NCBI GenBank assembly: GCA_009379995.1
Contig: WHSR01000014.1
Span: 1 to 64,000 of the forward strand
DNA: 64,000 nucleotides
From: Streptosporangiales bacterium
GTDB lineage: Bacteria > Actinomycetota > Actinomycetes > Streptosporangiales > WHSR01
Direction: 5' to 3'
The position numbers were made by a program, and so were the translations under genes. The notes beneath the pieces are model-generated. The model saw nothing but the letters and a program-made list of their open reading frames with translations. It had not been told where the DNA came from and ran no database searches. Of the stretch, positions 18,563 to 27,207 are shown in pieces (position 1 is the stretch's first letter; the number at the start of each line of letters is the position of its first letter).

Positions 18563-18628
18563 CCGCCGAGATCTATGTTGCGGGGGCCCAAACCGGACAA
18601 GACGGTCCCACAACATAGATCTCGGCGG
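18563..18628. repeat. Palindromic repeat, copy A
   Basis: CCGCCGAGATCTATGTTG (18563-18580) is the exact reverse complement of 18611-18628. The inner arms are imperfect, and the loop on the minus strand reads TTGTCCGGTTT. It is one of three dispersed copies in this window and lies in reverse orientation to copies B and C. It falls between aspC and the adenosine deaminase gene, so it could also work as a terminator for aspC. Confidence 0.9.
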
Positions 18629-18737
18629 GGGAATCGGCCGGCGGTGCGTCCCGGGATGCGCGCCTGTTTTCGCTTGCGTCCCCTACGTACGCGTGGGCGC
18701 CCGGCAAGGTTGTCGGTCGGTACGGCAAGATCTCGTC

Positions 18738-19814
18738 ATGGCACGTCCGGTCGCCTCGCTGCCCAAGGCGCACCTGCACCTGCACTTCACCGGCGCCATG
18801 CGCCACTCGACGCTGGTGGAGCTGGCCGGCGAGCACGGGGTGCACCTGCCGGACGCGCTGGTGCGGGACTGGCCGCCCACGCTGTGGGCGACCGACCAGC
18901 GCGGATGGTTCCGGTTCCAGCGGCTGTACGACGTCGCCCGTTCGGTGCTCCGCACCGAACGTGACGTCCGGCGGCTGCTCCGGGAGGCTGCGGAGGACGA
19001 GCGGGCGGACGGCTCGGGCTGGCTGGAGATCCAGGTCGATCCCACCGGTTACGAACGCCGGCTGGGCGGGCTCACCGCGACCGTCGAACTCATCCTGGAC
19101 GCCGCGGCGCAGGCCGAGCGGGCCACCGGGGTAGGCATCGCCGTCATCATCGGGGCGAACCGGACCCGCCATCCGCTCGACGCGAAGACGCTGGCGAGGC
19201 TCGCCGGACAGTACGCGGGCAGTGGCGTGGTCGGATTCGGCCTGTCGAACGACGAGCGGCGCGGCTTCGCCGACGACTTCGCCGGGGCGTTCCGCATCGC
19301 CCGGCGGGCCGGCCTCCTTGCCGTGCCGCACGGCGGCGAGCTGGCCGGGCCGGAGAGCGTGCGCGCCTGCCTCGACCGGCTCGGTGCCGACCGGGTGGGC
19401 CACGGCATCCGGGCGACGGACGACCCGGCGCTGATCGGCCGGGCCGCCGCCGCCGGGGTGACGTTCGAGGTCTGCCCGACCTCGAACGTCGCCCTTGGCG
19501 TCGCATCTGATCCGGCGGACGTGCCGCTGCGCCGGCTCCTGGACGCCGACGTCGCGGTGGCGCTCGGCGCGGACGACCCTTTGTTGTTCGGCGACCGACT
19601 GGCCCGCCAGTACGAGATCGCCCGGGACGTACACGGCCTGCCCGACGAGGCACTCGCCGAGCTGGCCCGCTGCTCGATCCGGGGCTCGGCCGCCCCCGAC
19701 GACGTCAGGAAACGGCTACTGGCGGGCATCGACGCCTGGCTCGCCCTGCCGAGCGACCCAGCCCGAGCGACTAACTCGCTTTCCGCCAGAACCCCTGGTC
19801 CTCCAGGTGACTGA
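18738..19814 (+). CDS. add: Adenosine deaminase family protein
   Basis: This 358-residue amidohydrolase probably deaminates adenosine or a related purine nucleoside. The metal-binding HxH is in AHLHLHFTG (residues 11-19). The residue after it is F-T-G where adenosine deaminases have L-D-G or L-E-G. Other sites are PHGGEL (catalytic Glu), GHGIRATDD, SNVALG and GADDPLLF (metal Asp). The altered substrate loop means the true substrate may differ. The start ATG at 18738 gives the expected N-terminus; the open frame goes back to 18693. The 3' end overlaps the converging GntR gene by 44 bases. Confidence 0.85.
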   Translation: MARPVASLPKAHLHLHFTGAMRHSTLVELAGEHGVHLPDALVRDWPPTLWATDQRGWFRFQRLYDVARSVLRTERDVRRLLREAAEDERADGSGWLEIQVDPTGYERRLGGLTATVELILDAAAQAERATGVGIAVIIGANRTRHPLDAKTLARLAGQYAGSGVVGFGLSNDERRGFADDFAGAFRIARRAGLLAVPHGGELAGPESVRACLDRLGADRVGHGIRATDDPALIGRAAAAGVTFEVCPTSNVALGVASDPADVPLRRLLDADVAVALGADDPLLFGDRLARQYEIARDVHGLPDEALAELARCSIRGSAAPDDVRKRLLAGIDAWLALPSDPARATNSLSARTPGPPGD

Positions 19815-20475
19815 CCAGCAGGTCGCCCGCGTGCACGATGTGCTCGTGCATCGCCTTGCGCGCCGCGTCCGCGTCCTTGGCGCGCAGGGCGGCGAGGATG
19901 ATTCGGTGATCCTCCAGCGACGCCTCGATCCAGCCCTGAATCGTCCCGTAGAACCGCCGGGGCGCGTACCGCACGACGGTGCCGAGCATCCAGGTCAGCT
20001 TGGGCGAGTCGGCCGCGACGTTCAGCACGCGGTGGAACCTGTGGTTGTGGTCCTCGATCGCGTCGACGTCGTTGCCCTCCGCCGCCTTGGCCATGCCCTC
20101 CTGGAGTCCCTCCAGCTCGTCCAGGTCGCCCGGCGAGATCCGCTCGGCGGATCGGGCCGCCAGCTCGGCGGCGATGCTTGCCTGGACGAAGAAGAGGTCC
20201 TCGACGTCCTGCCGGGACAGCGACGCCACAACGAACCCACGGCGCGGCTCCAGATGGACGAAACCCTCACCACGAAGGGAGAGCAGCGCCTCCCGCACCG
20301 GTGTCGCACTGATGCCGAGGTCGCTCGCCACCTTCTCCAGACGGAGGAACTCGCCCTGCCGGACCTGTCCGGACATGATCAGTTCCCGGATGTACGTCGC
20401 GACCTCGTCGCTCAGCTGCGGGCGCCGGCCCAGTCCTGCGGTGCCCACGATCTCACGCGGAACAGCCATCATCAC
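19771..20475 (-). CDS. GntR family regulator, FadR/FCD subfamily
   Basis: This 234-residue transcription factor has an N-terminal winged helix (about 20-85; LEKVASDLGISATPVREAL) and a C-terminal FCD ligand-binding domain. The domain carries the metal-site pattern DHNHRFHR (near 147-154) and later histidines. FCD regulators usually sense small organic acids. The frame begins at a GTG with two ATG codons right after it, so the exact start is uncertain by one or two codons. Its target may be the acyl-CoA ligase gene beyond the long gap, or itself. Confidence 0.9.
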   Translation of the reverse strand: MMMAVPREIVGTAGLGRRPQLSDEVATYIRELIMSGQVRQGEFLRLEKVASDLGISATPVREALLSLRGEGFVHLEPRRGFVVASLSRQDVEDLFFVQASIAAELAARSAERISPGDLDELEGLQEGMAKAAEGNDVDAIEDHNHRFHRVLNVAADSPKLTWMLGTVVRYAPRRFYGTIQGWIEASLEDHRIILAALRAKDADAARKAMHEHIVHAGDLLVSHLEDQGFWRKAS

Positions 20476-21057
20476 ACCCCCCCAAGCCTGAAAAGGCTCA
20501 GTTCATATTGTATGTCGCCGCAATATAGCGGTTCCCGGAACCGCACGTTGGTAACTCGAGGGACAAAACCAACGAGCCGCGCCGATGCCCCCGGCCGGCT
20601 AAGGGAGTCGCGTTCGAAAAGCCCTTCAGAGGCCGCCGGCTCATGCATCCGAATCTCCCCGATCGAAGTAACCAAAATGACGTACCACCAGCGTACGAGG
20701 ATGCCGGGCCAATCGTGCGACGCCTCCGGGAGGCCACACATGCGCCCTGGTGAGCGACGTTGCCTGGCGAACACGAGACACATCTAAGTACACCTGACTT
20801 TGGCCGAGCAACGGGCGGCCGACACTCGGTGGCGACCGAAATCCCACACACATCTCAAGAGTGTTTCAGCCCCGGCTCCCACGCCGACTCACCTGCCGAT
20901 GCGGGCATGTCTGAGATTGTTACCCACAGTAACCTCCAGGGACGGCGCCGAACGGCATCGCCGCCGCGGCCGCCCCAACCGCTATGTCGAGCACTGGTCC
21001 GGCAGGCACGGGAGCCGAGCACCGCTGGTCAGGAGATATTTTATATTAGCATCCCGG
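20476..21057. other. 580-base region without a convincing gene
   Basis: This region lies between the GntR gene and the end of the acyl-CoA ligase gene, and open frames here lack coding character. It holds several dyads: ATATTG/CAATAT (20505-20526), GCGGTTC-CCG-GAACCGC (20528-20544) and GTTAC-CCACA-GTAAC (20919-20933). An AT-rich run (GATATTTTATATTAG) lies at about 21034-21048, unusual for this genome. It probably contains the GntR promoter and operators. A decayed gene or an unannotated small RNA is possible. Confidence 0.6.
20505..20526 (-). promoter_or_regulatory. Candidate operator upstream of the GntR gene
   Basis: ATATTG (20505-20510) and CAATAT (20521-20526) are inverted arms with a 10-base spacer, 30 bases before the GntR start. 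A second palindrome, GCGGTTC-CCG-GAACCGC, is adjacent at 20528-20544. Autoregulation is usual for FadR-type regulators; which palindrome is bound cannot be decided from sequence. Confidence 0.35.
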
Positions 21058-22671
21058 TCAGGGTGCCTCCCGCAACAGCTCCGCGGCACGGTCGCGCAGC
21101 TCGACCCGGCGGATCTTCACCCCGTTGGCGCTGCCGACGGTCGGGAAGGCGGAGAGCCGCACGATGCGCCGGGGCACCTTGAAGGCCGCGAGTCTGGTCC
21201 GGCAGCGAGCGATCAGGTCCTCCTCGTCGAGCCGCGCCGAACCGTCGCCGACGACGAACCCGACGGGCACCGTGCCGGTCGGCAAGGACACCCCGACCAC
21301 CTGCGCCCCGCCGACGCCGGGCAACCCCTCGAGGAACTCCTCGATCTCCCGCGGGTGTACGAGGAACCCGCCGAGCCGCAGCGCGTCACCCAGCCGGGCG
21401 AGGTAGACGAACCCCTTTCCGCCTCCCTCCAGGTAGCCCAGGTCACCGGAGCGGACGAACCCGTCCTCGGTGAGCGTTCTCCGCCGCGCCCGCTCATCGC
21501 CGAGGTAGCCGGCGAGGATGTTCGGGCCGCGGATCTCGAGCTGCCCCGACTCGCCGGGGCCGAGCAGCCGGTCGGTTTCCGGGTCGCGGACCCGTACCTC
21601 GATCTCGTCGGCGACCGGGACCCCACCGCCGAGTGCCCGGCGTTCGGCGCCCGTCCCGGGCGCCTGATAGCACATCAGCGCCTGTACCTCGCTCGAACCG
21701 TACGTCTGGAAGAAGTGCGCACCCAGCCGGTCACCGGCGTCGACCAGCGCACGGGGGTCGCCGGAGAAGTTCGCGAATGCGGCCTCGCGCAGCGAGCCGA
21801 GCCGCTGCGGGTCGGACGCGGCGAGGATACGGCGCAGCATCTCGTCGGCACCGTTGGTGTGGGTGACCCGGTGCCGTTCGATCAGCCGCGCCGCCTCGTC
21901 GCCGTCGAAGACGGGCATCAGCACCGCGGCCGCTCCGCCGGCGAGCGTGCCCAGCAGCGTGTCGAAGCCGAAGACGCCGCACAGCGGCAGCATGCACAGC
22001 ACCCGGCAGTCCGGCGCGCCGTACCCGAAGGCCGAGGCGACGTGCCGGGCATGGGTGGCCAGCGCCGCCTGATCCAGCAGCACGAGCTTGGGCGCCGAGG
22101 TGGTGCCGGAGGAGGTGAAGACGTTGCACGGGGAATCACCGGTGACGCGCAGGTCGGCGGCCGGCGCCGGCGCCCCGCGTCGGGTGCCGGCTCGACGCAG
22201 CGCGTCGAACGGCACCGTACGCAGGTCCGCGGGCGCTTCGGGTGGGCGGGCCGACGACCCGACCAGGATCAGGGTGTCCAGCGCCGGCAGCGCCCGGCGG
22301 TCGAGGCCGGCCACCATCGAAAGGAAATCGACGTTCTTGACCTCCGGACACAGGACCAGTGCCCGCGCGCCGGACCGGCTCAGTATGTCCTGTGCCTCGT
22401 GGGCGCGGAAACGGGTGTTGAGAGCCACCGCTATGGCGCCCAGGCGGGCGAGCGCGAAGCATGTCTCGACGTACTCGGCGCAGTTCGGCAGCCAGAGCGC
22501 GACCCGATCCCCCGGGCCTATCCCCGCCTCGACCAGCCCCTCGGCCACCGAGGCCGCCCGGTCCCGCAGCTGGCGGTACGAGACGACCTCCTCGGCGGTC
22601 ATCAGGGCCGGCGCGGCACCGTCCCTATCGGCTCTCTCGTCCAGCAGGCGCACGAGGGTCGAACCACGCAT
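21058..22671 (-). CDS. Fatty-acid/acyl-CoA ligase (AMP-forming)
   Basis: This 537-residue ANL-superfamily enzyme activates a carboxylic acid as the AMP ester and joins it to CoA. Motifs are the P-loop-like TSSGTTSAPKLVLL (near 187-200), the adenine-binding YGSSEVQALM, SGDLGYL with the hinge further on, and the C-terminal lysine in SANGVKIRR. The layout resembles FadD3 or FadD17-like ligases for sterol or short acids, but the substrate cannot be assigned. It is monocistronic, downstream of murB on the same strand. Confidence 0.9.
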   Translation of the reverse strand: MRGSTLVRLLDERADRDGAAPALMTAEEVVSYRQLRDRAASVAEGLVEAGIGPGDRVALWLPNCAEYVETCFALARLGAIAVALNTRFRAHEAQDILSRSGARALVLCPEVKNVDFLSMVAGLDRRALPALDTLILVGSSARPPEAPADLRTVPFDALRRAGTRRGAPAPAADLRVTGDSPCNVFTSSGTTSAPKLVLLDQAALATHARHVASAFGYGAPDCRVLCMLPLCGVFGFDTLLGTLAGGAAAVLMPVFDGDEAARLIERHRVTHTNGADEMLRRILAASDPQRLGSLREAAFANFSGDPRALVDAGDRLGAHFFQTYGSSEVQALMCYQAPGTGAERRALGGGVPVADEIEVRVRDPETDRLLGPGESGQLEIRGPNILAGYLGDERARRRTLTEDGFVRSGDLGYLEGGGKGFVYLARLGDALRLGGFLVHPREIEEFLEGLPGVGGAQVVGVSLPTGTVPVGFVVGDGSARLDEEDLIARCRTRLAAFKVPRRIVRLSAFPTVGSANGVKIRRVELRDRAAELLREAP

Positions 22672-22708
22672 AGTGGATCCACGATACGTTCCACTGCCGG
22701 CACGGCGA

Positions 22709-23767
22709 CTAGAGCGAGAGGCCCACGAGGACGGGCTCGCTGGTTAGCTCCACCCCGAATCTGTCCCGTACGCCGGCACGGACCTCCCGGGCCAGCGCGA
22801 CGAGCTCGGCGGTCGTGGCGGAGTCCGGGTTGGTCAGCGCCAGCGTGTGCTTGGTGGAGATGCGGGCACGGCCCTTCGCGTACCCCTTACCGAACCCGGC
22901 GCGCTCGATGAGCCACGCGGCCGGAACCTTGACCCGGCCGCCCCTCTCGCCGAACCGCGGAAACCCAGGCGCCCGCCGTTCCAGCTCGGCGGCCCGCTCC
23001 GGGGTGAGTACCGGGTTGACGAAGAACGAACCGACGCTGCGGGTGTCCGGGTCGGCCGGATCGAGCACCATTCCCTTGCTCCGGCGCAGCGCGAACACGG
23101 CGTTCCGGGCGTCGGCGAGCGGCACCCGCTCACCCACCTCGACCCCGAGCACGCGGGCCAGCTCTGCGTAGCGGATCGGGCTGCCGAGCTGCCCGCGGCC
23201 CAGCGCCAGCGTCACCTCCAGGACCACGTAGCGGTCGGAGCCCTTGAAGACGCTACTGCGGTAGGTGAAGCCGCACTGCGCCGCGTTCAGGGTCACCACC
23301 TCGCCGGTCCGCCGGTCCAGCACGCGGACGGCGACCAGCGTGTCGCTGATCTCCTGGCCGTACGCGCCGACGTTCTGGATCGGGGTGGCGCCGAGGAGGC
23401 CAGGGATACCGGACAGGCACTCCACCCCGACGAGCCCTTCGGCGACACACCTGGCGACGAACGGCTCCCACTCCTCGCCCGACTGGGCGCGAACCAGCAC
23501 ACCGTCCTCGGTACGGGAGACCGAGACACCACGGGTCGCCACCCGTACGACAGTGCCCGGGTACCCCTCGTCGGCGACGACGACGTTGCTGCCGCCGCCG
23601 AGCACCAACACCGGCTCCCCTGCCCGGTCGGCGCGGGTCACCGCCGCCACCACCTCGTCGGCCGAGGTCGCCTCGACGAAGCGCCGCGCCGGGCCGCCCA
23701 GCCGCAGCGTGGTGTACGGGGCGAGCGTCACCCGCTCGCGGACATAGGGCTCAAGCACGCGCTCCAT
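22709..23767 (-). CDS. murB: UDP-N-acetylenolpyruvoylglucosamine reductase
   Basis: This 352-residue FAD enzyme reduces the enolpyruvyl group to make UDP-N-acetylmuramic acid, in the cytoplasmic stage of peptidoglycan synthesis. It has the N-terminal TTLRLGGPARRF motif, the FAD-binding VLGGGSNVVVADEGYPG, and the C-terminal active-site region with SVGSFFVNPV. The ATG at 23767 (MERVLEPYV) is chosen. The longer frame starts at a GTG inside a CCGTGATCTTGGCAAGAT hairpin element. Confidence 0.96.
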   Translation of the reverse strand: MERVLEPYVRERVTLAPYTTLRLGGPARRFVEATSADEVVAAVTRADRAGEPVLVLGGGSNVVVADEGYPGTVVRVATRGVSVSRTEDGVLVRAQSGEEWEPFVARCVAEGLVGVECLSGIPGLLGATPIQNVGAYGQEISDTLVAVRVLDRRTGEVVTLNAAQCGFTYRSSVFKGSDRYVVLEVTLALGRGQLGSPIRYAELARVLGVEVGERVPLADARNAVFALRRSKGMVLDPADPDTRSVGSFFVNPVLTPERAAELERRAPGFPRFGERGGRVKVPAAWLIERAGFGKGYAKGRARISTKHTLALTNPDSATTAELVALAREVRAGVRDRFGVELTSEPVLVGLSL

Positions 23768-23794
23768 TGTCGGCCATCTTGCCAAGATCACGGC

Positions 23795-24751
23795 CTAGGA
23801 GGGGAGCCGCAGGTCCTCGCGGCCACGGAACCGGGCCAGCAGCCGGTCGTAGTTCCGCTTGGACTCCCGGTCACGGTAGGCGTGATCGGTGTCGTGGTAG
23901 CCGCGGTGGCGGGCCTGCCGAACCGGCAGCTCGCCCTCGGGTACGACGAGCCGGCCGAGGCCGGCATCCCGCAGCGCGAGGGAGAACTCCAGGTCGGCGT
24001 TGCGATAGAAGCGCGCCTTCCTCGGCAGCCCGCCGACCCCCGTCGCCGCGTCCCGGCGAACCGCGAACAGGTACCCCAGCAGCGCCTCCACCTCGCCGGG
24101 CCCGGCGTCGTGGAAGCCGCGCCAGTCGTCGTCGACGGCCACACCGCGCCAGCCGGCCCCGACCACCGAGGGATCGTCGAAGCAGCGCAGCAGTGGGGTC
24201 AGCGCGTCACCCTCGAGGATCGTCGAGGTGTCCGCCAGGATGTGGATCTCGGCGGTGTCGGAGGCCAGCAGCGCGTTACGGGCACCGCCCCACCCCGCCG
24301 GGGCGGCGACGTGCCACTCTTCCACCCGCCCCGGATGCTCCGTCGCGAGCTCGTGCAGCGCGTCGCCGGCGCCGTCGACGTTCGCCTGGTCGAGGGCGGC
24401 CACGGCCACGTCGCCGGGCGCGTGCGCCAACAGCGCTCGAACGCAGGACCGCAGGTCGTGCGGCCAGCCCTCGACCAGCAACGCCACGGTGGCCCGGCGG
24501 GTCGGCGCCTCGCCCGTCCGGTCCGGGAGTCCACCGATCGTGGGGTGGACGCGGTACGGCGGTGTACGAGTCGACACCGGCGCAAGCTCGTACCCGCCCG
24601 GTGCGTCCCGCACCGTCCAGCCCAGCGCGGCGATCCGGTCGCGCAGCGCGTCGGCGGCCGGGAAATCTCGGCCGGCCCGGGCGGCGGCGCGACGGTCGGC
24701 CAGCTCCCTCACCTCGGGGGGCGGATCGCTCATCACCGCCCAGTCTGCCAT
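23795..24751 (-). CDS. CysRS-tail-like domain fused to a GT2-like glycosyltransferase domain
   Basis: This is a 318-residue protein. Residues 10-50 (ADRRAAARAGRDFPAADALR, then DRIAALGW) look like the last domain of cysteinyl-tRNA synthetase, including the DALRDR motif. The rest resembles a family 2 glycosyltransferase: a VALLVEGW strand, HILADTSTILEGDALTPLL with a D-x-(D/S)-like site, WGGARNALLA, and RNADLEFSLALRDAGLG. No full CysRS core is present. The role is unknown: possibly a sugar transferase of the cell envelope, given murB next door. The start may be M7 (24733). Confidence 0.65.
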   Translation of the reverse strand: MADWAVMSDPPPEVRELADRRAAARAGRDFPAADALRDRIAALGWTVRDAPGGYELAPVSTRTPPYRVHPTIGGLPDRTGEAPTRRATVALLVEGWPHDLRSCVRALLAHAPGDVAVAALDQANVDGAGDALHELATEHPGRVEEWHVAAPAGWGGARNALLASDTAEIHILADTSTILEGDALTPLLRCFDDPSVVGAGWRGVAVDDDWRGFHDAGPGEVEALLGYLFAVRRDAATGVGGLPRKARFYRNADLEFSLALRDAGLGRLVVPEGELPVRQARHRGYHDTDHAYRDRESKRNYDRLLARFRGREDLRLPS

Positions 24752-24819
24752 CGTTGCCGGTTCGCGGGACTGCCCAGATCACGTTCTCACAACGACGCCA
24801 GGCCGCCGTCGAACCACCC

Positions 24820-24867
24820 TTGACAGTCCGTTTGGGGCGGAGTCATCGTTTCGTGGGAGCGCTCCCA
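24820..24867 (+). promoter_or_regulatory. ceb operon promoter with CebR-type operator
   Basis: TTGACA at 24820-24825 is a good -35, with a weak -10 near 24843-24849. Just downstream, 24854-24867 reads TGGGAGCGCTCCCA, a perfect palindrome (16 bp with flanking G and C). It is identical to the known CebR (LacI family) binding box that controls cellobiose genes in Streptomyces. A bound repressor would cover the start of transcription. Confidence 0.9.
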
Positions 24868-24890
24868 CACAACCACGAAGGGATACGGCG

Positions 24891-26204
24891 ATGAGGACAT
24901 ACCTGCGCCGCGGCCGGAAACGGGCCGTCGGCGTCCTGCTCGTCGCCGGCGTTCTCGCTGCCGCTGCCTGCTCGGGGGGCGGCGGCAGCGGGGGCGGCGG
25001 TGAAGCAGGAGGGAAGATCACACTCACCATCGACACGTTCGGCACGTTCGGGTACGAGGAGCTGTACAAGCAGTACGAGGCCAGCCACCCGAACATCGAC
25101 ATCAGGCCACGCAACATCGTCCGGCTCGAGGACTACCTGCCGCGGCTGGAGCAGTACCTCGCCACCGGCAGCGGGGCCGGCGACGTGGTCGCCCTCGAGG
25201 AGGGCATCATCAACCGACTGCTGGCGCAGCCGGACGCGTTCGTGAACCTGCTCGACCACGGCGCCGGTGAGCTGGAGGGCAACTTCCTGTCCTGGAAGTG
25301 GCAGGCGGGCATGACTCCGGACGGCAAGCTCATCGGCCTCGGCACGGACATCGGCGCCATGGGCATGGTCTACCGCAAGGACCTGTTCGAGAAGGCCGGC
25401 CTGCCGACCGACCGGGAGAAGGTTGGCCAGCTCTGGACCACCTGGGACGACTTCATCGAGACCGGCAAGAAGTTCGAGGCGGCCAACGTCGACGCGAAGT
25501 TCGTCGACTCGGCCACCAACGTCTACAACACGATCCTGTGGCAGGAGGCCGGCAAGGCCAGCAACTACACCTACTTCGACACGAACAACAACTTGGTCAT
25601 CGACACGAACCCGGCGGTCAAGACGGCCTGGGACACCAGCGTCGAGATGGCCCAGGCGGGCCTATCCGCGGAGCTGCGGACGTTCGACGATCCGTGGATC
25701 TCCGGCTTCCGGCGGGATAGCTTCGCCACCGTCGCCGCGCCGGCCTGGATGCTCGGCCAGATCCAGGAGTTCGCCGGCGAGGAGAAGGCCGGCCTGTGGG
25801 ACGTCACCACCGTTCCCGGCGGCGGCGGAGTCTGGGGCGGCTCCTGGCTCGCGGTGCCGGCGCAGAGCGAACACCCGGCGGAGGCCGCCGAGCTGGCCAA
25901 GTTCCTGACCAACCCACAGGGCCAGATCGCCGCGTTCAAGGCGCGCACCAACTACCCGTCGTCTCCGCAGGCGATCGAGGACCCGGCGGTGCAGAACTTC
26001 AAAAACGAGTACTTCAGCAACGCACCGGTCGGCGAGATCTTCGGCGAGAGCGCCAAGGGTCTGCGCCCGGTCTACCTGGCTCCGGACAACCAGCCCGTGC
26101 GCGAGCGGGTGGAGGAGGCACTTCGCGCGGTCGAGGCGGGAGACCTCTCTTCCGACGCGGGTTGGCAACGGGCGGTGCGGGACGCCCAGAGCGAGGCGGG
26201 TTGA
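24891..26204 (+). CDS. cebE: Cello-oligosaccharide-binding lipoprotein (CebE type)
   Basis: This 437-residue solute-binding protein of an ABC sugar importer begins with a lipoprotein signal peptide. The likely lipidated Cys27 in LAAAACSGG is followed by a Gly/Ser linker. The fold is that of family 1 sugar-binding proteins (YEELYKQYEASHPNID; DIGAMGMVYRKDLFEKAG). Specificity for cellobiose/cellotriose is inferred from the CebR box and the downstream beta-glucosidase. It is first in the operon, and the ATG lies 24 bases after the operator. Confidence 0.9.
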   Translation: MRTYLRRGRKRAVGVLLVAGVLAAAACSGGGGSGGGGEAGGKITLTIDTFGTFGYEELYKQYEASHPNIDIRPRNIVRLEDYLPRLEQYLATGSGAGDVVALEEGIINRLLAQPDAFVNLLDHGAGELEGNFLSWKWQAGMTPDGKLIGLGTDIGAMGMVYRKDLFEKAGLPTDREKVGQLWTTWDDFIETGKKFEAANVDAKFVDSATNVYNTILWQEAGKASNYTYFDTNNNLVIDTNPAVKTAWDTSVEMAQAGLSAELRTFDDPWISGFRRDSFATVAAPAWMLGQIQEFAGEEKAGLWDVTTVPGGGGVWGGSWLAVPAQSEHPAEAAELAKFLTNPQGQIAAFKARTNYPSSPQAIEDPAVQNFKNEYFSNAPVGEIFGESAKGLRPVYLAPDNQPVRERVEEALRAVEAGDLSSDAGWQRAVRDAQSEAG

Positions 26205-26213
26205 CGACCAGCG

Positions 26214-27197
26214 ATGGGCGTTGACCTCCGTCCGACCCGACAGCGCCCCCGGCCGGCCGCGACAACGCGGCCGGCCGGGGCCACCGAACGCGCCCGATGG
26301 CGGAGCCGAATCGACCGGCTGGACGTCAAGGCTTCGCCGTACCTCTACATCGCGCCGTTCTATCTGGTCTTCGCCGTGTTCGGGCTGTTCCCCCTGGGCT
26401 ACACGCTGTGGGTCTCCCTGCACGACTGGGAGCTCATCGGGAAGGGACCGTTCATCGGGCTGGCGAACTACGCCCAACTCCTGGGGGACCCGTACTTCTG
26501 GAACTCGATCCTCAACACGATAGGCATATTCGTGGTTGCCACGGTGCCGCAGCTGGTGCTGGCGCTGATGCTGGCGAATGCGCTCAACCGATGGCTGCGG
26601 CTGCCGACCTTTTTCCGGATGGGTGTGCTGCTGCCGATGGTCACCTCGGTCGCGGCGGTCGCGATCGTCTTCGGCCAGCTCTACGCCCGCGACTTCGGGA
26701 TGATCAACTGGCTGCTCGGCCTGGTCGGCGCGGAGAACGTCGACTGGCGGGGCAGCAAGTGGGCCTCCTGGATCGCGATCTCGACAATGGTCGACTGGCG
26801 GTGGACCGGGTACAACACACTGATCTACCTGGCCGCGATGCAGGCGATCCCGCGTGACCTGTACGAGGCGGCGGCCATCGACGGCGCGTCGCGGCGCCGC
26901 CAGCTCTGGCAGATCACCGTGCCGATGATCCGTCCGACGATCATCTTCACGGTCATCATCTCCACCATCGGGGGCCTGCAGCTGTTCACCGAGCCGGTGC
27001 TGTTCGAACGCAGCGGACACATGGCCGGTGGGACGCTGCGGCAGTTCCAGACCGTGACGATGTTCATGTTCGAGAACGCGTTCCGCGACCACGACTACGG
27101 GTACGGCGCGGCGATCGCATGGATGATCTTCTGCCTGATCCTTATCGCCTCGCTCGTCAACTTCCTGATCATCCGCCGCCTCGGCGGGACGAAGTGA
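26214..27197 (+). CDS. cebF: ABC sugar permease (CebF type)
   Basis: This 327-residue membrane protein has a basic N-terminal cytoplasmic segment of about 40 residues and six predicted helices. The EAA loop YEAAAIDGASRRRQLWQI docks the ATPase. It is one half of the transmembrane channel for cello-oligosaccharides. No ATPase gene is in the operon; Streptomyces uses the shared MsiK ATPase for this transporter, and the same is likely here. It starts 10 bases after cebE. Confidence 0.92.
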   Translation: MGVDLRPTRQRPRPAATTRPAGATERARWRSRIDRLDVKASPYLYIAPFYLVFAVFGLFPLGYTLWVSLHDWELIGKGPFIGLANYAQLLGDPYFWNSILNTIGIFVVATVPQLVLALMLANALNRWLRLPTFFRMGVLLPMVTSVAAVAIVFGQLYARDFGMINWLLGLVGAENVDWRGSKWASWIAISTMVDWRWTGYNTLIYLAAMQAIPRDLYEAAAIDGASRRRQLWQITVPMIRPTIIFTVIISTIGGLQLFTEPVLFERSGHMAGGTLRQFQTVTMFMFENAFRDHDYGYGAAIAWMIFCLILIASLVNFLIIRRLGGTK

Positions 27198-27207
27198 GAG
27201 GTACACC

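Noticed and set aside
20800-22911. Open frame of 703 codons on the plus strand
   Set aside because: It is the antisense of the acyl-CoA ligase gene; no domain is recognisable.
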